Positions 16,801 to 24,418 of a stretch of 64,000 nucleotides of DNA are shown here, in pieces. Numbering within the stretch: position 1 is the stretch's first letter; every line of letters begins with the position of its first letter. The notes under the pieces were generated by a model. That model had not been told where the DNA came from, searched no databases, and saw only the letters and a program-made list of their open reading frames with translations. Made by a program: the position numbers and the translations under genes. This stretch comes from Streptomyces sp. NBC_01465 (GTDB lineage: Bacteria > Actinomycetota > Actinomycetes > Streptomycetales > Streptomycetaceae): assembly GCF_036227325.1 (NCBI RefSeq), contig NZ_CP109467.1, forward strand, positions 5,580,001 through 5,644,000, written 5' to 3'.

Positions 16801-19539
16801 CTACAACTCGCCCCGTCGCGTGAGGTAGTTGAAGCACAGCCACCCCGGCAGCACCGGCAGCCAGAACGTCAGCAGCCGGTAGAGCAGCACCGCAGCGCCC
16901 GCCACCCCGGCCGGCAGCCCCGCGATCACCAGTGCCGTCGTCAGCGCGGTCTCCACCGCGCCGACCCCGCCCGGCGTCGGGATGGCCGAACCGACGGCGT
17001 TGGCCGTCAGGAAGACCACCGCGATCGATGCGTAGCTCAGGGTGTTGCCCTCGCCGAACGCACGGATCGAGGAGTCCAGGCACATCACGAAGGTCGCGGT
17101 CAGCAGCAGCATCCCGCCGATGCCGGTGAGCAGCTTCCGCGGCCGCTGCAGTACGTCCAGCATGCGCGGGATGACGCCCGCGAACAGCGAACGGACCCGG
17201 GTGACGACGAACTTGCGCAGGAACGGGACCGCCGTCACTACCAGCGCGAGGACCGCCGCCGTCAGCAGTCCGGCGATCACCGTGCGGGACGGCGAGAGGT
17301 CCGCCGTGGACTCCGTGCCGGTGATGTAGCCGAAGACCATCAGCAGCGTGATGTGGCTGGCCAGACCGAAGAGCTGGGACGCGCCGACGCTCGCCACCGC
17401 CAGGCCGGGGCGGATGCCCGAGCGCTGCAGGAAGCGGGTGTTGAGCGCGACGCCGCCGACCGCCGCCGGGGCGACGAGCTTCACGAAGGAGCCGGCGATC
17501 TGCGCCAGGACCGTACGGAGGAACGACACGTTCTCGGGGACGAAGCCGAGCAGGCTCATCGCCGCCGCGACATAGCTGAACGCGGAGAAGAAGACCGCGG
17601 CGATGACCCAGCCCCACTGCGTCTGGTGCAGCAGATCGGCGAAGGGGATGTTCGCCATCTGCGTGAAGAGGAAGTACGCGGCGATCGAGCCCGCGATCAG
17701 GCTGACCAGGGTGCGCGGTTTGATGCGCTCCAGACGGACCGGCTCGACCGGGGCCTGCGGGCGGATCAGCAGCACCTGGTGGCGGATCTGGGTGAGCAGG
17801 TCCTCCTCGCGGGCGTTCTCCAGCGCGTCGTCGATGGCCGACTTCTCGGCCTTCTTCTCCGCGCGTACGTCCTTGCGCGAGTCGGCCGGAGCCACCTCGT
17901 TGGTGTTGCTGCGCGCCTTCGCCTGGCGGGCCGCGTCCGAGGCCTCTATCACTGCCTCGCGCTCGCGCTGGGAGCGTTCGCGGGCGAGCTGGCGCAGGGT
18001 CGCGCGGGTGGAGCGGCTCAGCGCGATGGGCTGCAGCAGCGGGAGGCTGTCGGCGACCGCGTCGGGGCCGAGCACCGCCAGGGCCGCGGCGACCGCGCGT
18101 TCGGCGCCGGCGCGCAGGCCGAGCGTGGTGAGCAACTGGGCGATGTCCATACGGAGGACGACGTCACCGGCGGCGATCTCGCCGCCCCGCAGATCGGTGA
18201 TGATCACTGCGCCGGAACGATCCACCAAGATCGCGTCGCCGACCAGCCGGCGGTGGGCGATCCGCCGCGACTGGAGCGATTTCGCCTGGTGCCAGGCGCT
18301 GCGCAGCAGCTCGTCGGTGATCTCGTCGTCGGCGAGGGAGTCCAGGGAGCGCCCGCCCACGTGCTCGTAGACGAGCATCACGGCGTCCGGGCCGAGCTCG
18401 GAGGTCGCGATCAGCTTGGGGGCGTTGGCACCGGCCGCGATGGCCGCGTACGCGAGGAGCGCCTCCTGCTCCAGGGCCTGCCGCAGCGACTGGATCGAGC
18501 GGCCCGTGGAGATGGAGCGCAGGGTGAGTCGGCGCCAGACCCGGTAGAAGAAGCCCTGGGCCTGCTGCTCGCGGTCGACGACGGTGACGTCGAGGGGCGG
18601 GCCGTCCTCCAGCGTGACGAGATAGCGGCGGCCGCGGTCACCCTGCTCGGAGGAGTCGGGGACGTCCTCGGCGCGCATCGCGGTGACCGGCTTGAAGCCG
18701 ACGTGGCGCAGACCGGCCAGGAGCTGGCGGCCGGTGGGGCGGACGTTGGGGGAGCCGACGGCGTACAGGGTGCCGTACGCGACGGTCCAGCCGATCAGGA
18801 TCGTGAGGGCGATCGAGAAGGGGGTGGTCTGGCCGCCGAGCAGCACGGCCAGGGAGTTCGCGAGGAGGACCACCCAGAGCGCGACCCGCCAGCGCGGGCG
18901 TCTCGCCATGCCGACGGCCGTCATATAGGCGATGACCGGGGCGAGATAGCCGTGCACGGGATCGGTGAGGCCCCCGCCGGTGACCGGCTGCGTGAGCGCG
19001 TCGGTGATCGACTGGGGGGCGGCGCGCGAGACCCAGAGGTCGGTGGCGAGCGAGACACCGTGCGCGAGGACGGCGGCGAGGACACCGTCCGCGATGCGCA
19101 GCCCGTCGCGTTTGACCAGGCGCTCGATCGCGAAGGCGACCGGGAGGATCAGTATCGCGATGGAGGACGTCAGGCCCGCGAGCTTGATGAGCAGGTCGGG
19201 GGTGCCGCCGGTGCCCTTGCTGATGTCCGATTCCAGGCCCGAGGTGGTGCCGTGGGCGAACGCGGCGATCGCGAGGAGCACCGCGATGGCCAGGACACCG
19301 GTGAGCAGGCGCAGGAGGTCGGAGGGGCGGTGCACGCGGGCGGCGAGCAGCGGCTCGTCGCCGGAGACGCGGTCGATGTGGCCGGGCGCGTCGTCACCGC
19401 AGTCTGCGTTCTCCGGGGGCTCCGTGTTCTCCGGGGGCTCCGGTGTTTCCGGGCGCGCTTCGGCATCGGGAGTGCTCGCCGCCGCGTTCGTTGGCTGCAC
19501 GCCCTGCTCCTCCGCCATGTCCTTCTGGTCCCGGATCAA
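16801..19539 (-). CDS. Large membrane protein: TM domain + degenerate kinase-like domain + flippase-like (LPG synthase TM) domain
   Basis: A 912-residue protein in three parts: about seven helices in residues 45-270; a soluble middle (about 285-560) built like a protein kinase or aminoglycoside phosphotransferase fold (QALEQEALLAYAAIAAG, VMLVYEHVGGRSL, AHRRLVGDAILVD, VIITDLRGGE); and a C-terminal set of helices (about 600-905) of the UPF0104/lysylphosphatidylglycerol-synthase transmembrane type (AIPTPGGVGAVETAL). The catalytic Asp of HRD is replaced (HRR) and DFG reads DLR, so the kinase part is probably inactive. TTG 19539 follows GAGGTG by seven bases; the ATG at 19518 is the alternative. 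Likely a lipid or glycolipid transport role; substrate unknown. Confidence 0.85.
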   Translation of the reverse strand: MIRDQKDMAEEQGVQPTNAAASTPDAEARPETPEPPENTEPPENADCGDDAPGHIDRVSGDEPLLAARVHRPSDLLRLLTGVLAIAVLLAIAAFAHGTTSGLESDISKGTGGTPDLLIKLAGLTSSIAILILPVAFAIERLVKRDGLRIADGVLAAVLAHGVSLATDLWVSRAAPQSITDALTQPVTGGGLTDPVHGYLAPVIAYMTAVGMARRPRWRVALWVVLLANSLAVLLGGQTTPFSIALTILIGWTVAYGTLYAVGSPNVRPTGRQLLAGLRHVGFKPVTAMRAEDVPDSSEQGDRGRRYLVTLEDGPPLDVTVVDREQQAQGFFYRVWRRLTLRSISTGRSIQSLRQALEQEALLAYAAIAAGANAPKLIATSELGPDAVMLVYEHVGGRSLDSLADDEITDELLRSAWHQAKSLQSRRIAHRRLVGDAILVDRSGAVIITDLRGGEIAAGDVVLRMDIAQLLTTLGLRAGAERAVAAALAVLGPDAVADSLPLLQPIALSRSTRATLRQLARERSQREREAVIEASDAARQAKARSNTNEVAPADSRKDVRAEKKAEKSAIDDALENAREEDLLTQIRHQVLLIRPQAPVEPVRLERIKPRTLVSLIAGSIAAYFLFTQMANIPFADLLHQTQWGWVIAAVFFSAFSYVAAAMSLLGFVPENVSFLRTVLAQIAGSFVKLVAPAAVGGVALNTRFLQRSGIRPGLAVASVGASQLFGLASHITLLMVFGYITGTESTADLSPSRTVIAGLLTAAVLALVVTAVPFLRKFVVTRVRSLFAGVIPRMLDVLQRPRKLLTGIGGMLLLTATFVMCLDSSIRAFGEGNTLSYASIAVVFLTANAVGSAIPTPGGVGAVETALTTALVIAGLPAGVAGAAVLLYRLLTFWLPVLPGWLCFNYLTRRGEL

Positions 19540-19691
19540 CGCTCTCCACCTCGGTCACTGCCGGGAAGATGGTGGCACGGCGGACCGTCACAAGGGGGCA
19601 TCAGGGCCCCTTTGCGGGAGGAATCACGCTCCGTGTTCGGACCGGACGGGTGTTCCGGACGTTGTCGGTGGGGTGGTGCAGGATGGGACGG

Positions 19692-20042
19692 ATGAGCGAC
19701 GAGCTGGACGAGTTGCCCGAGTACGCCGAGAAGGTGCTCGAAGTGGCGGACATGATTCCGTCCGGGCGCGTCATGACGTACGGAGACATCGCCGAATGGC
19801 TGGGCGAGGGCGGCCCGCGCCAGGTCGGCCGGGTCATGGCGCTCTACGGCGGCGGCGCCCCGTGGTGGCGCGTGGTGCGCGCCGACGGCTGTCTGCTGCC
19901 CGGCCACGAGCTCCGCGCCCTCGGCCACTACCGGGACGAGTCCACCCCGCTCAAGGAGGCCTCCCGCTCCGCCGAAGGCCATCTCCCGCGCCTCGACATG
20001 CGGCGGGCGCGCTGGGACGGCGGCGACGGGGCTCATGTCTGA
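19692..20042 (+). CDS. Alkyltransferase-like (ATL) DNA repair protein, MGMT family
   Basis: A 116-residue protein equal to the DNA-binding half of O6-alkylguanine methyltransferase. Residues 57-62 read PWWRVV where active MGMT has PCHRV, so the acceptor cysteine is replaced by Trp and the protein cannot remove alkyl groups itself. ATL proteins bind O6-alkylguanine and hand the lesion to nucleotide excision repair. MTYGDIAEWLG (28-38) and RQVGRVMA (43-50) form the helix-turn-helix. ATG 19692 follows a CAGGAT box by seven bases, hinting at a leaderless transcript; an in-frame ATG lies at 19683. The mycobacterial counterpart also sits beside adnAB. Confidence 0.88.
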   Translation: MSDELDELPEYAEKVLEVADMIPSGRVMTYGDIAEWLGEGGPRQVGRVMALYGGGAPWWRVVRADGCLLPGHELRALGHYRDESTPLKEASRSAEGHLPRLDMRRARWDGGDGAHV

Positions 20043-20056
20043 CAGCTTCCGCCATG

Positions 20057-20075
20057 GGCGCCCGCGGCGGGCGCT
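20057..20075 (+). terminator. Short GC hairpin after the ATL gene
   Basis: Arms GCGCCCG (20059-20065) and CGGGCGC (20069-20075) with a three-base loop lie just after the ATL stop. There is no T-run; it could be a terminator or only a chance GC hairpin. Confidence 0.4.
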
Positions 20076-20200
20076 CTGAGGACCGTACGGAGTACGGGAC
20101 CGAACCTCTGCGCCCCCGATGCCACCTGGCGTAGCGTCGACCGCAAACACCACGCGCAGCCCCGTCACCACCAGCACACTCCCCAGGACCGGCGATCCAC

Positions 20201-23200
20201 TTGAGCTCCTCCTCCACCCACCGGGTACGGCAACGGACCCAGGGCGCGTACCGACTGGTGCGTACCCCGCCGGGCCCGGTGGATCCTCCTCTTCTGGACG
20301 CAGAGCAGCGTGCCGTGGTTGACCATGCCGGACGGGGTGCGGGGCCCCTGCTGGTTCTGGCCGGTCCCGGCACCGGGAAAACCACCACTCTGGTGGAGGC
20401 CGTGGCACGCCGGGTCGCCGAAGGGGGCGATCCCGAGCGGATCCTCGTTCTCACCTTCAGCCGCAAGGCCGCCGCCGAACTGCGCGACCGGATGGCGGTC
20501 CGGCTCGGCGGCGCGCGCGGTCCGCAGGCCACGACCTTCCACTCGTACTGCTACGCCGTCGTACGGGCGCACCAGGACGCCGACCTGTACGCCGAGCCGC
20601 TGCGGCTCCTCTCCGGACCCGAGCAGGACGTCGCCGTGCGCGAACTGCTCGCCGGGCAGCTGGAGTTCGGCCACATCCGCTGGCCCGACGAGCTCAGGGC
20701 CTGTCTGACGACGCGCGGTTTCGCCGACGAGGTGCGGGCCGTGCTCGCCCGCAGCCGCGAGCTGGGGCTGCGCCCCGAGACCCTCTCCGACTTCGCGCAG
20801 CGCATCGGCCGGCCCGACTGGGGTGCGGCCGCCGCGTTCCTGGCCGAGTATCTGGACGTCCTGGAGATGCAGGGCGTCCTCGACTACGCGGAGCTGGTGC
20901 ACCGGGCGATCCCGCTCGTCGAGGACGCGGACCTCGGGCGGGCGTACGACACGGTCTTCGTCGACGAGTACCAGGACACCGACCCGGCCCAGGTCCGGCT
21001 CGTTCAGGCGCTGGCCGGCGGCGGCCGGACGCTGATCGCCTTCGGCGACCCCGACCAGTCGATCTACGCCTTCCGGGGCGCGGACGTCGGCGGCATCCTT
21101 CAGTTCCCGGACGAGTTCCACCGCGCCGACGGGGCCCCCGCCCCGGTCGCCGTCCTGCGGACCTCGCGGCGCTCGGGCGGGCTGCTGCTCGCGGCGACCC
21201 GGCTGCTGACCCAGCGGATGCCCCTGACCCGGCTGCCGGCCGAGAAGGTACGGGCCCACCGCGATCTGGGTGCCGTACGGGCGGGGGGCCGCGTGGAGGC
21301 GTACACCTACCCGACGGCGGGCACCGAGCTCGACAACATCGCGGACATCCTGCGCCGGGCCCACCTGGAAGAGGGCGTTCCGTGGGGCGAGATGGCGGTC
21401 CTGGTGAGGGCGGGCGGGCGCTCCATTCCGGCCGTGCGCAGGGCGCTGACCTCGGCTGGCGTACCTCTGGACATCGACGGCGACGACGTGGCGCTGCGCC
21501 ACGAACCGGCGGTCGCGCCCCTGTTGCTTGCGCTGCGGGCGGTGGCCGAGGCCGTGCAGGACCCTGACTGCGGGCTCGCGACCGAGACGGCCATAGAGCT
21601 GCTGTCCTCGCCGCTGGGCGGGATGGACGCGGCCGATCTGCGCAAGCTCGGGAGGGCGCTGCGGGACGAGGAGCGGGCCGGCGGCAATCGCGTACCGCCG
21701 CCCTCCGACGAGCTGCTCGCGCGCGCGATCGCCGAGCCCGAGCGACTCGTCGTGCACGAGCCGTCGTACGCACGCGGCGCCCAGCGCCTGGGGAAGCTGC
21801 TCGCCTCCGCCCGGCAGGTCCTGGCCGACGGCGGGACCGCCGAACAGGCGCTGTGGGAACTGTGGAACGGCACGTCCTGGCCGCAGCGCCTGGAGCGCTC
21901 CGCGCTGCGCGGCGGGGCGGGCGGACGGAACGCGGACCGCGACCTCGACGCGGTGTGCGCGCTGTTCGACACCGCCGCACGCGCCGAGGAGCGCACCGGC
22001 GGGCGCGGCGCGCTCAACTTCCTGGAGGAGCTGGACGCCCAGGACATCGCCGCCGACACCCTCACCCGGCGGGCGCTTCGACCCGATGCCGTACGGCTGA
22101 TGACCGCGCACCGCTCCAAGGGCCTGGAGTGGAGCCTGGTCGTCGTCGCGGGCGTGCAGGAGGGGCTCTGGCCCGACCTGCGGCGGCGCGGCTCGCTCCT
22201 GGAGGCCGACCGGATCGGGCGCGACGGCCTCGCTGAGCCGCTCACCCCGGGCGCGCTGCTCGCCGAGGAGCGGCGCCTCTTCTACGTCGCCGCCACCCGC
22301 GCCCGCGAGCGCCTCGTCGTCACCGCGGTCAAGGCACCGGCCGACGACGGTGATCAACCCTCCCGGTTCCTGGCCGAGTTGGGGGTGGAGCCGAAGGACG
22401 TGACCGGCCGCCCGCGCCGCCCGCTCGCCGTTCCCGCGCTCGTCGCCGAACTGCGCGCCACGACGGTGGACCCGCACGCGTCCCCCGCGCTGCGCGAGGC
22501 CGCCGCCCACCGGCTGGCGCGCCTGGCCGCGCTCGCCGACGAGGAGGGCCAGCCGATGGTCCCCTCCGCGCACCCCTACCGCTGGTGGGGCCTGTACGAC
22601 CCGACGCGCTCCGCCGTCCCGCTGCGCGACCGCGACGCGCCTGTCGCGCTGTCCGGCAGCGCGCTCGACCAGCTCGCCAACACCTGTTCCCTGCAGTGGT
22701 TCCTGGGCCGCGAGGTCAAGGCGGACGAACCGGCGACGGCCGCCCAGGGGTTCGGGAACGTGGTGCACGTGCTGGCCGACGAGGTGGCCTCGGGGCAGAC
22801 CCCGGCCGACCTCGCCGTACTGATGGAGCGCCTCGACTCGGTGTGGGACGGGCTCGCCTTCGACGCGCCCTGGAAGTCCGTGCAGGAGAAGGAGAACGCG
22901 CGCATCGCCCTGGAGCGGTTCCTGCGCTGGCACGTGATGGACCGGGCGGCCCGCAGCCCCGTGGCCACCGAGCACGGCTTCGACGTGACGCTGGAGGCGG
23001 GCGCGTACGAGGTCCGTATCCGCGGCTCCATGGACCGCGTGGAGACGGACGCGGAGGGGCGTGCGTACGTCGTCGACTTCAAGACCGGCAAGGGCACGGT
23101 GACGCGGGACGAGGTCGCGCACCATCCGCAGCTCGCGGTCTACCAGCTGGCGGTACGGGAAGGAGCCGTCGACGAGATCTTCGGCGGACAGCGTCCCGCC

Positions 23201-23443
23201 GCGGGCGGGGCCGAGCTCGTACAGCTGCGGCAGGCGGCGGCCAAGAAGGACGGCGGCGACGAGCTGCCGAAGGTGCAGGGACAGGAGCCGCTGGTGGGGG
23301 AGTGGGTCGGGGACCTGCTCGCGACGGCGGCCGGGAAGGTGCTCGACGAGCGGTTCACGCCGACGACGGGGACGCACTGCGGGCACTGCACCTTCAAGGG
23401 GGCGTGCAGTGCGCAGCCCGAGGGGCGCCAGATCGTGGAGTGA
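20201..23443 (+). CDS. adnA: AdnA: UvrD-like helicase with RecB-family nuclease and Fe-S site
   Basis: A 1080-residue subunit of the actinobacterial helicase-nuclease that resects DNA double-strand breaks. The SF1 motor has LAGPGTGKTTTL near residue 47, VDEYQDTDPAQ near 255, GDPDQSIYAFRGA near 285 and TAHRSKGLEW near 635. The C-terminal nuclease has RGSMDRVE, VVDFKTGKG and QLAVYQLAV. Four cysteines fit an AddB-type iron staple: C829 before the nuclease and C-x2-C-x5-C at the C-terminus (CGHCTFKGAC). The start is TTG 20201 with a weak ribosome site; GTG 20258 is an alternative. A lipoprotein gene separates it from adnB. A plausible -10 (TAGCGT) lies at 20132. Confidence 0.93.
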   Translation: MSSSSTHRVRQRTQGAYRLVRTPPGPVDPPLLDAEQRAVVDHAGRGAGPLLVLAGPGTGKTTTLVEAVARRVAEGGDPERILVLTFSRKAAAELRDRMAVRLGGARGPQATTFHSYCYAVVRAHQDADLYAEPLRLLSGPEQDVAVRELLAGQLEFGHIRWPDELRACLTTRGFADEVRAVLARSRELGLRPETLSDFAQRIGRPDWGAAAAFLAEYLDVLEMQGVLDYAELVHRAIPLVEDADLGRAYDTVFVDEYQDTDPAQVRLVQALAGGGRTLIAFGDPDQSIYAFRGADVGGILQFPDEFHRADGAPAPVAVLRTSRRSGGLLLAATRLLTQRMPLTRLPAEKVRAHRDLGAVRAGGRVEAYTYPTAGTELDNIADILRRAHLEEGVPWGEMAVLVRAGGRSIPAVRRALTSAGVPLDIDGDDVALRHEPAVAPLLLALRAVAEAVQDPDCGLATETAIELLSSPLGGMDAADLRKLGRALRDEERAGGNRVPPPSDELLARAIAEPERLVVHEPSYARGAQRLGKLLASARQVLADGGTAEQALWELWNGTSWPQRLERSALRGGAGGRNADRDLDAVCALFDTAARAEERTGGRGALNFLEELDAQDIAADTLTRRALRPDAVRLMTAHRSKGLEWSLVVVAGVQEGLWPDLRRRGSLLEADRIGRDGLAEPLTPGALLAEERRLFYVAATRARERLVVTAVKAPADDGDQPSRFLAELGVEPKDVTGRPRRPLAVPALVAELRATTVDPHASPALREAAAHRLARLAALADEEGQPMVPSAHPYRWWGLYDPTRSAVPLRDRDAPVALSGSALDQLANTCSLQWFLGREVKADEPATAAQGFGNVVHVLADEVASGQTPADLAVLMERLDSVWDGLAFDAPWKSVQEKENARIALERFLRWHVMDRAARSPVATEHGFDVTLEAGAYEVRIRGSMDRVETDAEGRAYVVDFKTGKGTVTRDEVAHHPQLAVYQLAVREGAVDEIFGGQRPAAGGAELVQLRQAAAKKDGGDELPKVQGQEPLVGEWVGDLLATAAGKVLDERFTPTTGTHCGHCTFKGACSAQPEGRQIVE

Positions 23444-23507
23444 TGTGTTCCGTATCACTCCGGACGCTGTGCATCCCCTGTGAGGGTTCGTTGGTCGTAA
23501 AGACTCG

Positions 23508-23524
23508 GTAAAGCGTTTCTTTAC
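23508..23524 (+). promoter_or_regulatory. Perfect inverted repeat before the lipoprotein ribosome site
   Basis: GTAAAG-CGTTT-CTTTAC, a six-base perfect inverted repeat, lies directly before the GAGGAG ribosome site of the lipoprotein gene. A further GTAAAG occurs just upstream (near 23497). It may be an operator or a 5' UTR hairpin; AT-rich symmetry like this is rare in the window. Confidence 0.4.
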
Positions 23525-23538
23525 GAGGAGAGCAACTC

Positions 23539-24345
23539 ATGGCAGCCCAGCGGAAATTCCTGATCACAGCGGTGGCGTGCGTAGCGGCGACCGTCGCTCT
23601 CGCGGGCTGCGGAGGCAGTGACGACGGCGGCAAGGCGAAGAGCTCGGACGGCAAGGGCTCCTCTTCCTCGAAGCGCACGGCGGCCTCCACTCCGGACAAG
23701 GCGGCGGACGCCCTGGCCGGACTGAGCGCCGAGGAGATCGCGAAGAAGGCGTACTCGGCGACGAAGGGCGCGGGAACGGCGCTCGCCAACGGCACCGAAG
23801 TCACGGACGGCGACACGACGAAGATGGCGATCTCCGTCACCAACGGTGGCGGCGGGCAGTGCACGGGCACGATGTACTCGCCCAAGGGCGCGCCCGCGGA
23901 GATCGTCGGCATTGGCAAGGCGACGTACATGAAGGGCAGCGACGCGTTCTGGACGGAGATGGGCGGCGGCGAGGACGGCGGCGCCATGCTCAAGATGCTC
24001 AAGGGCAAGTGGATGAAGACGGGCGCCGACAGCAGCGGCGACGAGGACGACTTCTGCTCGCTGGCCTCGCTGCTCAGCCACCTGAAGGTGAACGAGACCG
24101 CCGGCGTGACCAAGGGTGCCGACGCCGAGGTCGACGGCAAGAAGGCCGTCACCCTCGTCAAGAAGTCGGGCGCCGAGACGCGCACCTACTACGTCGCCGC
24201 CGAGGGCCAGCCGTACTTCCTCAAGGTCGAGACCAAGGGCGGCAAGGAGCCGAACTCCTACACGCTGACCGACTTCGGGAAGCCGGTGACGGCCACGCTG
24301 CCGCCGGCGAGCCAGGTCGTCGACCTGGACAAGCTGGCCGGCTGA
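23539..24345 (+). CDS. Lipoprotein, possibly LppX/LprG-like
   Basis: A 268-residue lipoprotein with a signal peptide and lipobox ALAGC (Cys near residue 24), then a low-complexity linker rich in Ser, Lys, Asp and Gly, and a domain of about 200 residues: AEEIAKKAYSATKGAGTALA, GQCTGTMYSPKGAPAEIVGIGKATYMKG, KGKWMKTG, KKAVTLVKKSG and PYFLKVETKGG. This order resembles the LppX/LprAFG lipid-binding fold, but I cannot prove it. ATG 23539 has GAGGAGAGC upstream. The gene lies between adnA and adnB, which are adjacent in mycobacteria, and has no visible link to DNA repair. Confidence 0.85.
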   Translation: MAAQRKFLITAVACVAATVALAGCGGSDDGGKAKSSDGKGSSSSKRTAASTPDKAADALAGLSAEEIAKKAYSATKGAGTALANGTEVTDGDTTKMAISVTNGGGGQCTGTMYSPKGAPAEIVGIGKATYMKGSDAFWTEMGGGEDGGAMLKMLKGKWMKTGADSSGDEDDFCSLASLLSHLKVNETAGVTKGADAEVDGKKAVTLVKKSGAETRTYYVAAEGQPYFLKVETKGGKEPNSYTLTDFGKPVTATLPPASQVVDLDKLAG

Positions 24346-24402
24346 CCCCCCTGAGGGGCGGTGGCCGCGGGCAGTCGCGGCGCGGCTGTCAGTGGCCACC
24401 GC

Positions 24403-24418
24403 TAGCCTCACTGGGGTG
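24403..24418 (+). promoter_or_regulatory. -10 box of a probable leaderless adnB transcript
   Basis: TAGCCT (24403-24408) lies seven bases before GTG 24416, with no ribosome site between. This spacing puts the transcript start at the start codon. Confidence 0.55.

Noticed and set aside
16705..19695. 996-codon + strand frame opposite the flippase-like gene
   Set aside because: It is rich in Arg, Asp and Gln and has no TM helices or motifs; the minus strand has the clear multi-domain membrane protein.
20165..23458. Minus-strand open frame across adnA (and a similar one across adnB)
   Set aside because: The + strand frames carry all helicase and nuclease motifs; the opposite frames are low-complexity shadows.
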